From positions 1 to 54,652 of the forward strand of contig CACITD010000011.1 of the NCBI GenBank assembly GCA_902589475.1: a DNA stretch of 54,652 nucleotides. The letters are read 5' to 3'. The notes under the pieces were generated by a model. That model was given only the letters and a program-made list of their open reading frames with translations, had not been told where the DNA came from and made no database searches. This DNA comes from an uncultured Alphaproteobacteria bacterium. Lineage in GTDB: Bacteria > Pseudomonadota > Alphaproteobacteria > Thalassobaculales > Thalassobaculaceae. The position numbers were made by a program, and so were the translations under genes. Every line of letters begins with the position of its first letter. The first letter of the stretch is position 1. Shown in pieces: positions 8,496-17,277 of the stretch.

Positions 8496-9890
8496 TTAGA
8501 TAGACAAGCATGCAACTTCAGTGTCGAGCCAGTTGGCTAGATTCGTGAGTTCCCAATCGTGGTGTGGCGCACCTATCACTTGCACGCCAAGTGGCATACC
8601 GTTAACCGCTATTTTTGGTAAAGTGATGGCGGGTGCCCCAAGTGCTGAAGTGGCGGCGTTGAAAGCGGGATCACCGGTTAAGAAGGCATATTCCGCTTCA
8701 CCGGAATCGGCATGGAAGTCCATGTCTGGAGCGGGTCCTACACTGGCTAGCGTTATGAAAGCATCAGTGGTCGGGGCGACTTCAGCTAGAGCCTGCCTCA
8801 TGTGGGCACGGGTGGCTAGGGCCATGCGGTAATCCTCAAGCGTCAATTTTTCAGCCATTTCAACCCATATAGTGAGCTCGTCGCTTAGTTTTTCAGTCTC
8901 ACGATATTGTCGTAGTATCCAACGCAATTCAAATGAGCAAATTTCACGACAAAGGCGGACAGCGTCGCTGATTTTTACCTCAAAATCGTTCGCTAGTTTG
9001 CTGTCATTGCGAGTTACAATGTCTACGCCCATATCTCGCAATTGCTCTAAATAGCTTGTAAATGCAGCACGCGTGGTATCATCGCATTTTGCCCAACCTT
9101 CAGTCTCAAGAAAAGTGAGGCGTTTTGGCTGCGCTTTTGTTCCAAGGGTTTTAGGTCCATAAAGGCCTGGAAAACCCGGGTCGCCGCCAGCGCGTTCAGC
9201 GACTTCGCTGGCCACCGCCCACATGTCTTGTAAACTCGCGGCGTGTACGCCTAAATGTAATTGGCTCAGACCTAATCCTTCTCCCATATGCAGCGCACCT
9301 AAAGTGGGCTTAATAGCATAATTTCCGCAAAACGAGGCTGGTCTAATAATTGAACCTACCACTTGATTGCCAAGCGCGGTGGGCACCATTCCGGCGCCGA
9401 CAGCTGCCGAACTCCCGCTAGATGAGCCACCCGGCGTCTTGGTTGTGTCAAATGGATTGCGCGTCGGACCTGGCTTAACAAAAGCAAACTCTGTGGTCAC
9501 AGATTTTCCAACAATGAGTGCGCCCGCACGCCGAAGTGCATCAACTGATGCCGAGTCGAACCCTGTCTCATTATTTTCAAAAATTGGACTTCCAAATTTC
9601 GTGGGCATGTCGCGGGTTTGGATCACATCCTTTATCCCTATCGGCATCCCATCGACCGGTGAAAGCGGGGTGCCGGAGGCGTAGCGGCTATCGGCCGTTT
9701 TTGCTTCGGCTCGAGCGGCGTCTAGACGCGTTGTCACCCAGGCCTTCACCTCTGGTTCTTGGGTGTTGATGGACGCGATACACCGGTCCAGGAAATTCGA
9801 GGGTGTATCCTCGCCCCGCAGGAATTGATCAGCTTTATCAGCGAAACTGTTTAAGCCTGAACCAGGGGTATATTGAACGGGCAAATTCAT
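8496..9890 (-). CDS. Amidase-signature family hydrolase (copy 2)
   Basis: The 464-residue amidase-signature protein has triad residues K87 (PIGIKDVIQT), the serines of TPGGSSSGSSAA, and S180 (QVVGSIIRPASFCGN). It is a clear paralogue of the gene at 4536-5930, sharing the unusual QVxGSIIRPA second-serine motif. By eye roughly half the residues agree in the first 250 positions. It converges on the TauD-like gene and lies 166 bases downstream of glnT, so it could be read as the tail of the glx transcription unit. Probable cytoplasmic amide hydrolase; substrate unknown. Confidence 0.9.
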   Translation of the reverse strand: MNLPVQYTPGSGLNSFADKADQFLRGEDTPSNFLDRCIASINTQEPEVKAWVTTRLDAARAEAKTADSRYASGTPLSPVDGMPIGIKDVIQTRDMPTKFGSPIFENNETGFDSASVDALRRAGALIVGKSVTTEFAFVKPGPTRNPFDTTKTPGGSSSGSSAAVGAGMVPTALGNQVVGSIIRPASFCGNYAIKPTLGALHMGEGLGLSQLHLGVHAASLQDMWAVASEVAERAGGDPGFPGLYGPKTLGTKAQPKRLTFLETEGWAKCDDTTRAAFTSYLEQLRDMGVDIVTRNDSKLANDFEVKISDAVRLCREICSFELRWILRQYRETEKLSDELTIWVEMAEKLTLEDYRMALATRAHMRQALAEVAPTTDAFITLASVGPAPDMDFHADSGEAEYAFLTGDPAFNAATSALGAPAITLPKIAVNGMPLGVQVIGAPHHDWELTNLANWLDTEVACLSI

Positions 9891-10056
9891 TAGTTAACCT
9901 CATAAATTAGGCAATAACTGCACTCAATATATTTGCAAACATATATGATAGCCTACAACAAGCTCAGATTGTTCCATTTATTGACTAAGAAATGCTTGCG
10001 GCAAACAAATCTTCAGTATTCACAGTTCTTTCACAGTTCGTATAAAACGGACCAAA

Positions 10057-11364
10057 TCATACGTCTATCGTATTTTCTTTTTCCCAGGTAGAAAAATGCG
10101 ATGCGTATGAGTTCCATTCATCTTCTTTTAATGAAATATAAGCCTTTGAAAACTCTTCACCTAAAGATTGTTTTAAGACTTTATTTCTTTCAAAAACACG
10201 AAGTGCATCCAGTAAATTGAGAGGTAGTTTTTTTACAGACCTCATTTTTTGACTATCAGCGTACATATCAATATCGAGGCGTTTTCCAGGATTAGTTCGA
10301 TTATTTATACCGTCTATACCTGCCGCGATTATCACTGCCTGCAGTAAGTAAGGATTAGCTGCCCCATCTGGGAGCCGAAGTTCAAATCTACCAGGTGCCG
10401 GCACGCGTACCATATGAGTTCTATTATTTCCTGACCATGTTGCGGTATTTGGTGCCCATGTAGCACCCGACTGTGTTCTGGGCGCATTGATTCTTTTGAA
10501 ACTATTCACGGTAGGGTTCGTGATTGCTACAAGACTAGTGGCATGTTCCATTAACCCCCCTAAAAAATTGAGCCCTAGTTCAGAAAGGCCCACTTCATCA
10601 GTTTTATCGGCGAACTTGTTATTTTTCGCATCTTTATCCCAAGCAGAGATGTGTGCATGGCAGCCATTCCCCGTGAGTGCTTCGATGGGTTTGGGCATAA
10701 ATGTTGCCTTAAAACCATGTTTTTCTGCGATTGATTTTGTCATGAATTTAAAAAAACTGTGTTTATCTGCTGTGTTTAATGCGTCGTCAAATTCCCAATT
10801 CATCTCAAATTGACCATTTGCATCCTCATGATCGTTTTGATAGGGCTGCCATCCCATTTCAAGCATACAATCGCAAATCTCGGCTATAACATCGTAGCGG
10901 CGCATAATAGCTTGTTGGTCATAGCAAGGTTTAATAGAGTTGTCTAAATTGTCAGAAATTCCACTTCCATCCGTGTTAAGTAAAAAAAATTCGGCCTCTA
11001 TTCCTGTTTTAATAAAAAGCCCTTGTTTTGATGCAGCGTTAATTTGTTTTAGTAAAACATTACGAGGAGCTTGAGCGACGGGTTGGCCTTCCATCACGCA
11101 GTTTGCTGCGACCCAGGCGACTTCACGTTTCCAAGGAAGCTGGATAACCGAGCGCACATCGGGAACAGCCAACATATCTGGATGCGCTGGACTCATGTCT
11201 AGCCAAGTGGCAAAACCAGCAAATCCTGCCCCATCTTTCTGCATCTCTGGTATTGCTTCTGCTGGAACTAATTTTGCTCTTTGAGCGCCGAATAAATCAG
11301 TAAAAGAAATCATAAAATATTTAATATTATGCTTCTTTGAAAACTCTACTAGATCTTGCATCAT
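10057..11364 (-). CDS. glnT: Type III glutamine synthetase family (GlnT / gamma-glutamylmethylamide synthetase type)
   Basis: The protein of about 435 residues has the glutamine synthetase beta-grasp N-terminus (YFMISFTDLFGAQRAKLVP) and catalytic domain blocks such as GIEAEFFLL, NGCHAHISAW and RVPAPGRFELRLPDG. Its order directly after glxB-glxC-glxD is the same as in rhizobial glx-glnT loci and in N-methylglutamate pathway clusters. There the orthologous enzyme (GmaS) ligates methylamine to glutamate with ATP. Sequence alone cannot separate ammonia from methylamine as substrate. I favour GmaS-like function because of the context. I start it at ATG 11364, which follows AAAGAAAGGG, rather than at an upstream TTG. 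It lies about 30 bases after glxD. Confidence 0.85.
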   Translation of the reverse strand: MMQDLVEFSKKHNIKYFMISFTDLFGAQRAKLVPAEAIPEMQKDGAGFAGFATWLDMSPAHPDMLAVPDVRSVIQLPWKREVAWVAANCVMEGQPVAQAPRNVLLKQINAASKQGLFIKTGIEAEFFLLNTDGSGISDNLDNSIKPCYDQQAIMRRYDVIAEICDCMLEMGWQPYQNDHEDANGQFEMNWEFDDALNTADKHSFFKFMTKSIAEKHGFKATFMPKPIEALTGNGCHAHISAWDKDAKNNKFADKTDEVGLSELGLNFLGGLMEHATSLVAITNPTVNSFKRINAPRTQSGATWAPNTATWSGNNRTHMVRVPAPGRFELRLPDGAANPYLLQAVIIAAGIDGINNRTNPGKRLDIDMYADSQKMRSVKKLPLNLLDALRVFERNKVLKQSLGEEFSKAYISLKEDEWNSYASHFSTWEKENTIDV

Positions 11365-11394
11365 CACCCTTTCTTTGAAACTCAATAATAAAAC

Positions 11395-12732
11395 TCAGGT
11401 TATATTATTTGTATTATCTCTGCCGGGTATCCAATTAGTGCCGGCAAGAGGTACGCCTGCCATAGCAGCAGCCTCGATCGTTAAAGCACACAAGTCCTCT
11501 GGCTCGAGATTATGCAAATGACTTTTTCCACAAGCACGGGCAATGGTCTGTGCTTCCAACGTCATTACTTTTAAGTAGTTGCTCAGTAATTTACCTGCGG
11601 CTATTGGATTTAACCTTTTTATCAAGTTTGGGTCTTGTGTTGTTATTCCGGCTGGATCGTTCCCTTCGTGCCACGCATCGTATGCGCCAGCAGTCGTTCC
11701 TAAGGCGTTATATTCATCTTCCCACTTGGGATCATTATCACCAATAGCTATTAAAGCGGCCGTTCCAATTGAAACTGCATCTACACCTAATGCGAGAGCT
11801 TTTGCAACGTCAGCACCATTTCTGATGCCACCTGACACTATCAGCTGTACTTTTCTATGCATCCCTAACTCTCGGAGTGCTTCAACTGCTGGACTTATAC
11901 AAGCAAGCGTGGGTAAGCCAACATGTTCTATGAAGACGTTCTGGGTGGCAGCGGTTCCACCTTGCATGCCGTCTAGTACAACCACATCTGCTCCTGCTTT
12001 CACAGCAAGTGTAGTGTCGAAAAACGGCCGTGCGCCTCCAACCTTAACAAAAATAGGCTTTTCCCATTTTGTGATTTCCCTTAGCTCCAAAATTTTTATC
12101 TCAAGGTCGTCCGGTCCGGTCCAATCTGGGTGACGACAGGCGGAGCGTTGATCGATACCTTGAGGCAGGTTGCGCATGTCGGCAACCCGATCGCTTATCT
12201 TTTGCCCCAATAACATTCCACCTCCACCCGGTTTCGCTCCTTGTCCGATCACGACCTCTATCGCGTCAGATTTACGGAGGTCATCTGGGTTCATACCGTA
12301 TCTCGAAGGAAGATACTGGTAGATTAAGGTTTTGGAATACTGGCGTTCTTCTTTGGTCATTCCTCCGTCGCCGGTTGTCGTAGAGGTTCCTGCAGCAGTA
12401 GCACCTCTACCAAGAGCTTCCTTAGCTGGTCCCGAAAGTGCTCCAAAACTCATACCAGCAATCGTTATTGGAATATCTAATCGCAGAGGTTTTTTTGCAA
12501 AACGTGCACCTAAGGTAACGTTCGTAGCACACTTCTCTCTGTAGCCTTCTAAAGGATATCGGGAAATTGAAGCTCCCAGAAATAAGAGGTCATCAAAATG
12601 TGGTACACGCCTTTTTGCTCCTCCGCCTCGAATATCATAGATCCCAGTTTTTGCAGCTCGTCTAATCTCGGCATTAGTAGTGTCTGTAAACGTTTGTGAC
12701 TTGATTACTTTTTTTTCCAACATATTGCTCAT
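11395..12732 (-). CDS. glxD: FMN-binding glutamate-synthase-like subunit GlxD (N-methylglutamate synthase MgsC type)
   Basis: The 445-residue protein matches the central and FMN domain of glutamate synthase: GMSFGALSGPAKEAL, TGDGGM, IGQGAKPGGGGML, VKVGGARPFFDTT, VLDGMQGGTAA and VSGGIRNGADVAKALALGADAV-like barrel strands. In GltB the loop before TQDP carries cysteines for a 3Fe-4S cluster. Here the equivalent loop reads AWHEGNDPAGITTQDP with no cysteine, so the cluster is probably absent. Together with GlxB (amidotransferase) and GlxC (structural) it forms a split glutamate-synthase-like enzyme. In methylotrophic pathways the orthologous complex makes N-methylglutamate. One base separates it from glxC, and glnT follows closely. 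A second ATG at 12723 has a better-placed GGATGAG site. Confidence 0.88.
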   Translation of the reverse strand: MSNMLEKKVIKSQTFTDTTNAEIRRAAKTGIYDIRGGGAKRRVPHFDDLLFLGASISRYPLEGYREKCATNVTLGARFAKKPLRLDIPITIAGMSFGALSGPAKEALGRGATAAGTSTTTGDGGMTKEERQYSKTLIYQYLPSRYGMNPDDLRKSDAIEVVIGQGAKPGGGGMLLGQKISDRVADMRNLPQGIDQRSACRHPDWTGPDDLEIKILELREITKWEKPIFVKVGGARPFFDTTLAVKAGADVVVLDGMQGGTAATQNVFIEHVGLPTLACISPAVEALRELGMHRKVQLIVSGGIRNGADVAKALALGVDAVSIGTAALIAIGDNDPKWEDEYNALGTTAGAYDAWHEGNDPAGITTQDPNLIKRLNPIAAGKLLSNYLKVMTLEAQTIARACGKSHLHNLEPEDLCALTIEAAAMAGVPLAGTNWIPGRDNTNNIT

Positions 12733-12733
12733 C

Positions 12734-13417
12734 CTAGTAATCTGAGGCGTTGTCTATCTTAAAATGATACAATTCTCTAGCGGAGCCATATCTACGAAAA
12801 TCCTCTGGTTTTGCATCTGCCTCCGCCTCTCTCAATAAAGAGTCCAAAGTTTCCAAATGCTTTTGTTTCATCTCTTTTTCTATACAATCTGCCCCAAGAT
12901 CATTGGCAGAACCCCTAACGAACAAATTAGCCTCATAGAGCGAGTCACCAAGGGCTTCGCCAGCATTTCCAAGAACAACTAGGTTTCCGGATTGAGCCAT
13001 GAAAGCGGACATGTGGCCAATATTTCCGTGTACAACGATATCGATACCTTTCATAGAAATACCACATCTAGACGCGGCGTTACCTTTAACGACTAGCAGG
13101 CCGCCGTTTCCAGTAGCCCCTGCATATTGACTAGCATCTCCCTCGACAATAATTTTTCCTGACATCATGTTTTCCCCAAGTCCTGGGCCTGCCGATCCAA
13201 AGATATGTATGTTTGCTTGCTTATTCATGCCTCCGCAATAATAACCAACCGATCCTTCGATCGACACATTGATAGGGGCATCCAAGCCAACGGCAATAGC
13301 ATGACTTCCTCTTGGATTTGTAACTTGCCAATCTATTTGATTATCATGATCGTGGGGCGCCTGCAGGGCTTCGTTTAGAGAGCTTAGGCTATCTTTTTTT
13401 AAATCAAAATTTTTCAT
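12734..13417 (-). CDS. glxC: GXGXG beta-helix subunit GlxC (MgsB type)
   Basis: The 227-residue protein is the stand-alone counterpart of the C-terminal GXGXG domain of glutamate synthase. It shows successive turns such as YCGGMNKQANIHIFGSAG, GENMMSGKIIVEGDASQYAG, GNGGLLVVKGNAASRCG and GNLVVLGNAGEALGDS. These give a right-handed beta-helix that contacts the amidotransferase and FMN subunits. It is fitted between glxB and glxD with one-base gaps on each side, so translation of the three is tightly coupled. Confidence 0.88.
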   Translation of the reverse strand: MKNFDLKKDSLSSLNEALQAPHDHDNQIDWQVTNPRGSHAIAVGLDAPINVSIEGSVGYYCGGMNKQANIHIFGSAGPGLGENMMSGKIIVEGDASQYAGATGNGGLLVVKGNAASRCGISMKGIDIVVHGNIGHMSAFMAQSGNLVVLGNAGEALGDSLYEANLFVRGSANDLGADCIEKEMKQKHLETLDSLLREAEADAKPEDFRRYGSARELYHFKIDNASDY

Positions 13418-13418
13418 T

Positions 13419-14315
13419 TCATTGGGTCCAAAAATATACCGTAGATGGTTCAGGTTCCCAAATTTTAGCTTGTGTTATATTCGGCAAGTCGACGAGGGCT
13501 CTGTATTCTGAGCCAAAGGCAACATATTGGTCTGTCTCAGCCATCACAGCTGGTTTACATGCTATAGGATCCCGCAGAACACCAAAACCTCTCTTAGTGC
13601 CAACTACAAATGTAAAAAAACCATCAAGATCCTCTAATCCCTTTTCTAGAGCCTCTCCTAATGTCGCTCCATCCGACATTTGGTTTGTTAAGTAGGCTGC
13701 CGCTATCTCACTATCATTTTCTGTTTCTATCTTTATTCCATCTCGAACTAAATTTCTTCGTAAATTATTATGATTTGAAAGCGAACCGTTATGAACTAGA
13801 CATTCATCAGGTGCAGTTGAAAAAGGATGAGCACCTAATGTTGTTACTTCAGATTCTGTTGCCATTCGCGTGTGCCCAATTCCGTGACTCCCTTTCATCT
13901 TATGAATTGAAAAACGATCTATTACTGAAGACGGCATGCCTGTTTCTTTATATATCTCTATCGAAGAACCCACGCTCATAACACGAGCCCTAGGTATATA
14001 ATTTTCAATAAGTTCAAGTATAAATTTTATTTTTGCATTATTTGCACGAATTACTGCATGTGTGTCTTTGAAGCTAATATCCAACCTTTCATCTAACTTT
14101 TCGCGCAAAATGCTTTCTAATGTCTCAAAATCGTTATTTTGTTTATCTGATTGGATTGTAATTTTGCTTTCGGTGTTCGCCGGCTCGCCATAAATAGCTA
14201 CGCCGGCGCTGTCAGGACCCCGATCACTCATGGTTATAAGCATCTGCGACAGCAATTGCCCAAGTTGATTTTGGAGTGAGTGATCTTTTAAAAACAGTCC
14301 AACTATGCCACACAT
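13419..14315 (-). CDS. glxB: Class II glutamine amidotransferase subunit GlxB (MgsA type)
   Basis: The 298-residue protein begins MCGIVGLF, which exposes Cys2 as the N-terminal nucleophile of class II amidotransferases. It keeps the family blocks RGPDSAGVAIYG, SHGIGHTRMATES, AHPFSTAPDECLVHNGSLSNH and ENDSEIAAAYL. It releases ammonia (or transfers the gamma-amide) from glutamine to the GlxD active site. It is first in the glxB-glxC-glxD-glnT string and lies 105 bases downstream of the MFS gene on the same strand. Confidence 0.9.
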   Translation of the reverse strand: MCGIVGLFLKDHSLQNQLGQLLSQMLITMSDRGPDSAGVAIYGEPANTESKITIQSDKQNNDFETLESILREKLDERLDISFKDTHAVIRANNAKIKFILELIENYIPRARVMSVGSSIEIYKETGMPSSVIDRFSIHKMKGSHGIGHTRMATESEVTTLGAHPFSTAPDECLVHNGSLSNHNNLRRNLVRDGIKIETENDSEIAAAYLTNQMSDGATLGEALEKGLEDLDGFFTFVVGTKRGFGVLRDPIACKPAVMAETDQYVAFGSEYRALVDLPNITQAKIWEPEPSTVYFWTQ

Positions 14316-14420
14316 ATAAGTAACTCTCTGGTTTGTTCTAAAGTAATGTAGGCTTGCATCAGATGTTATTCAATACAAGGAAAACAAATCTCAGTTAAGT
14401 TTATTGGCGAGTATTATTTC

Positions 14421-15650
14421 TTATTGAGAAGCCCGTTGGTCATATTCAACTTTTGGAGCCAACAAAAGAATTCGACTACCGATGAAAATGGTAATAGCAC
14501 ACAGCATCAGGACATAGAACAGTCCATCAAATCCCCAGTTGGATTGGACAACTGCAATAAGTGGCAAAGCACCGGAAAAGGCAAGAAAGCTGACCATATA
14601 TCGGGCACCGAACGCTCGGGAGCGAGAAATCTTAGAAGCAGTCGTTCCAATAAGGAAGTCGCTAACCGGAACCTGTCCAAATACACCCAGCATAATACCG
14701 AGCGCCACTGCAAAAGCTGCAAGGTCAGTCAATCCTGGCATTAGTAACAGTGCCGCGGTTTGCACAATCGTGACTAATGCGAGAGTAGGGCGGGCACCCC
14801 ATCTATCAAGCATATGGCCGGTAACCAGTTGCGCCAGCGATGCAGCGGCGAAGACTAAGAAGGCAAGAGCACCAATTATTGATGCGGATTCGAGTTTAAA
14901 AGACCTTAAAGTATTCGAGATTGTAGTTGCTAGCCCAACAAGACGCTCTTCGAAAATTTCAGGTAACGCAACTGTAGTCGATTGGAACACAATACTGCCC
15001 AGCACAGCAGTCATATAGACACATATCAAAACACGCCAGAGTGGCCCGTAATCCGCTGGTTTAGTTGCGGCAGCACCACCAACCGGTGGGAGCTCTTCGA
15101 CGTTTCGCGAGATTTGCAGGTATGGAAAAGCAAAAAAGATAGAGATTATGCCTGGAATAAAAAATGCGGCCCGCCATCCCGCCAAGTCGATCATAAAGCC
15201 AGTCACTAAAGCAGCGCAGCCAACACCAAGATTACCCCAAACCCCGTTCACGGCTAAGCGCATTCCAGTGTGTTTCCATCGCCCGGTTACGATCGCCAAG
15301 CCTACAGGATGGTAGATCGACCCAAAAATACCTATGAGGAGTAGCCCTGCACCTAATTGCATCGGTGTTTGTGCGAACCCTGTTAAAATCGATGAGATGC
15401 CAATACCAATGAAAAAGACAATCATCATATGGTCTCGACCCCAGCGATCTGCCAAGATACCCATTGGTAAAGAACAAACAGCAAACGCAGTAAAACCAGG
15501 AGCTCCGTACGGGAGGAGTTCCGCGTAACTCATCCCCCATCCAGCACTAAGCGTTAGCGCAGCGACCGTTGCAAAGATCAACATGAAGTAATGATCTAAA
15601 AAATGCCCGACGTTAAGAAGTAAAAAATATCTTGAGTCACGTGAAACCAT
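14421..15650 (-). CDS. Major facilitator superfamily transporter
   Basis: The protein of about 409 residues has roughly 12 hydrophobic segments and an MFS loop 2-3 motif (MGILADRWGRDHMMI) repeated in the second half (VTGHMLDRWGARPTLAL). The N-terminus NVGHFLDHYFMLIFATVAALTL resembles fosmidomycin-resistance-type MFS members. I start at ATG 15650, preceded by TGAGG, rather than the in-frame ATG 12 bases upstream. It sits between the mandelate-racemase-like gene and glxB on one strand, with gaps of 94 and 105 bases. A role in importing or exporting a substrate of that run is likely but unproven. Confidence 0.85.
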   Translation of the reverse strand: MVSRDSRYFLLLNVGHFLDHYFMLIFATVAALTLSAGWGMSYAELLPYGAPGFTAFAVCSLPMGILADRWGRDHMMIVFFIGIGISSILTGFAQTPMQLGAGLLLIGIFGSIYHPVGLAIVTGRWKHTGMRLAVNGVWGNLGVGCAALVTGFMIDLAGWRAAFFIPGIISIFFAFPYLQISRNVEELPPVGGAAATKPADYGPLWRVLICVYMTAVLGSIVFQSTTVALPEIFEERLVGLATTISNTLRSFKLESASIIGALAFLVFAAASLAQLVTGHMLDRWGARPTLALVTIVQTAALLLMPGLTDLAAFAVALGIMLGVFGQVPVSDFLIGTTASKISRSRAFGARYMVSFLAFSGALPLIAVVQSNWGFDGLFYVLMLCAITIFIGSRILLLAPKVEYDQRASQ

Positions 15651-15744
15651 GGAGTACCTCATACGCCCGGGTAAAGTTAAAAATTATTACAACGTTATTT
15701 TACAACAAGAATTTGAGAAACTATAAAGGTTTTGAATAACACCC

Positions 15745-16842
15745 CTAACCAATTTGATAGCGTGCTACCGACTCCTCGTCCCAGTCAAGACCGAGCCCTG
15801 GACGATCAGGGATTTCGAGTTTACCTTTAACAACCTGATAAGGTTCTGCCAAAACTGCCTCGGCCCAATCTTGCCACTCTAATAGATGGGCTGTACGAGT
15901 AACCCGCATGACATGGGCTGCAACCTCAGGATAGAGATGTGTTGACATTGGGATGTTAGCCGCCGCCGCCAATCCGGCTGCCTGCAGCCAACCGGTCACC
16001 CCACCAATTCGCATAAAATCGGGCATCACAAGATCGCAGGCCTTAGCACTCAGAGCTTTGTACATGTCCTGTACCCCATAAAAGTTCTCTCCGATCTGCA
16101 GTGGTGTTTTCAACTCGCGGGCAAGTTTGGCGTAGCCTCCAAAATCATTATAGATGATGGGCTCCTCTATCCAGACTAGGCCCAAATCATCAATTGCATG
16201 GCAACGTGATAAAGCTTCGGCCATATCCATTCCCTGATTAAAATCCACCATAAGCTCAATATTATCATCGAGCGTGTCCCTTAATGCTTGGGCGGTCGCC
16301 AAATCGTCCGATAATTGTTCGCGTCCCATACGAAACTTCAGCGCTTTAAAATCACCTTCGGCAATCAGCTCTAAAGCCTCTGCGGCTACCTCCGCGGGCG
16401 ATCTGAGCCATAATGCATTACTGTTATAGGAAGCTACCGGACCTACCGAGCCGCCAAGCATTACACATAGAGGCAACTCAGAAGCACGAGCTAAGCAATC
16501 CCAAGCCACCATATCAAGACCGGATGCGGCAATCATAGCCAAGCCCTCATAACCGACGAAATGCAAGCTATTTTGAGCGGCTTTGAAAAACTCCACAGGT
16601 GCTACTCGCTGGCCTTTCAACATTTCGCCCATATCATGTAATGCCGGTACCAAATAATTCATTGATTTTGGAACATATGGCTCGAGGTAGGCACGCCCAA
16701 CAACGCCTTCTTCCGTCTCTAGGTCAATCAAGATTAGTGGCCAGAATTCAATTGTCGCAATACGGGCCACTACCGGGCGCTTCAACGGCAATAAAAGTGG
16801 GCGAGCTTTCAGAGATCGCAGTGTAAGTTCGGGAAGGGCCAT
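15745..16842 (-). CDS. Mandelate-racemase-like enolase superfamily enzyme with K-x-R in place of K-x-K
   Basis: The 365-residue protein aligns along its whole length with Pseudomonas mandelate racemase. Metal ligands are in VDFNQGMD, WIEEPI and IGENF. The His-Asp dyad is in VMPDFMRIGGVTGW and MSTHLYPE, and the glutamate equivalent to E317 is in TAHLLEW. The catalytic K164-x-K166 pair appears as K169-x-R171 (ALKFRMG). The lysine that acts as the S-specific base is therefore an arginine. Racemase activity could be weak or one-sided, and an acid-sugar dehydratase or other alpha-proton chemistry is possible. I start at ATG 16842, six bases after GGAGG, not at an upstream TTG. It leads the MFS-glx run. 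Confidence 0.88.
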   Translation of the reverse strand: MALPELTLRSLKARPLLLPLKRPVVARIATIEFWPLILIDLETEEGVVGRAYLEPYVPKSMNYLVPALHDMGEMLKGQRVAPVEFFKAAQNSLHFVGYEGLAMIAASGLDMVAWDCLARASELPLCVMLGGSVGPVASYNSNALWLRSPAEVAAEALELIAEGDFKALKFRMGREQLSDDLATAQALRDTLDDNIELMVDFNQGMDMAEALSRCHAIDDLGLVWIEEPIIYNDFGGYAKLARELKTPLQIGENFYGVQDMYKALSAKACDLVMPDFMRIGGVTGWLQAAGLAAAANIPMSTHLYPEVAAHVMRVTRTAHLLEWQDWAEAVLAEPYQVVKGKLEIPDRPGLGLDWDEESVARYQIG

Positions 16843-16880
16843 TTGGGCCTCCAAAATTAAAAGTTAAAATGAACTAAAAC

Positions 16881-16898
16881 AGACCACGCCAGTGGTCT
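16881..16898. promoter_or_regulatory. Perfect 18-bp palindrome, candidate operator
   Basis: AGACCAC-GCCA-GTGGTCT forms a perfect 7-bp inverted repeat around four bases, 39 bases upstream of the ATG at 16842. It has no T-run, so it is not a terminator. It is well placed to be a repressor site for the racemase-MFS-glx run. No regulator gene is adjacent. Confidence 0.45.
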
Positions 16899-17046
16899 AG
16901 CAACGAAGTAAAATCAAACTTATCGACTGATCGATGCAGGAGGCCAGATTATTAGCTTACATTTTTATATTAATTGCACATGACTTTAGAGTAAACTGCT
17001 TCACCTGTCCTTATTTTTAAGCTTAGTGTAAGTAGTGGTCTTTAAG

Positions 17047-17094
17047 CATGCAACGGTGAGTGGTGATCTCAAGACCGTCTTTGCTGCTTATTGA
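17047..17094 (+). pseudogene. Relic of the 3' end of a caspase-family gene (R1)
   Basis: Reading plus, the last codons give HATVSGDLKTVFAAY and a TGA stop. This matches the C-terminus of the longer relic at 42331-42615 (HPTVSGDLKMVLSAY) and the end of bacterial caspase-like peptidase C14 proteins. Nothing upstream of 17047 keeps the frame. The stop lies 184 bases before the tRNA-Pro 5' fragment. Confidence 0.7.
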
Positions 17095-17171
17095 AGTGCC
17101 GTCGGTTCTTTGATCATGAAAAAGTAACGTAAAATTAACGTTGTTGACGTTGGGTTGTTAAGTGATGCCTA

Positions 17172-17277
17172 ACGATACTGCGGCATACAGCCATTTTTGT
17201 TAATCCGCCACTCTCCGTTCATTTTTCTGCTAAAAATGTTGATTTTACAAAGGTTTTGGGTCTATGTTCACCCTAGT
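17172..17277 (+). repeat. Conserved caspase 3' flank / pre-tRNA segment, copy 1
   Basis: About 105 bases are clearly similar to 42697-42812. Shared landmarks are CGATACTGCGGCATACAGCC, CATTTTT-TTAATCC, TTTTTCTGCTAAAA, TGTTGATTTTAC and GGTTTTG. An inverted repeat ATGCC...GGCAT with a 12-base loop is kept in both. It leads directly into a truncated tRNA in both places. Confidence 0.8.
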
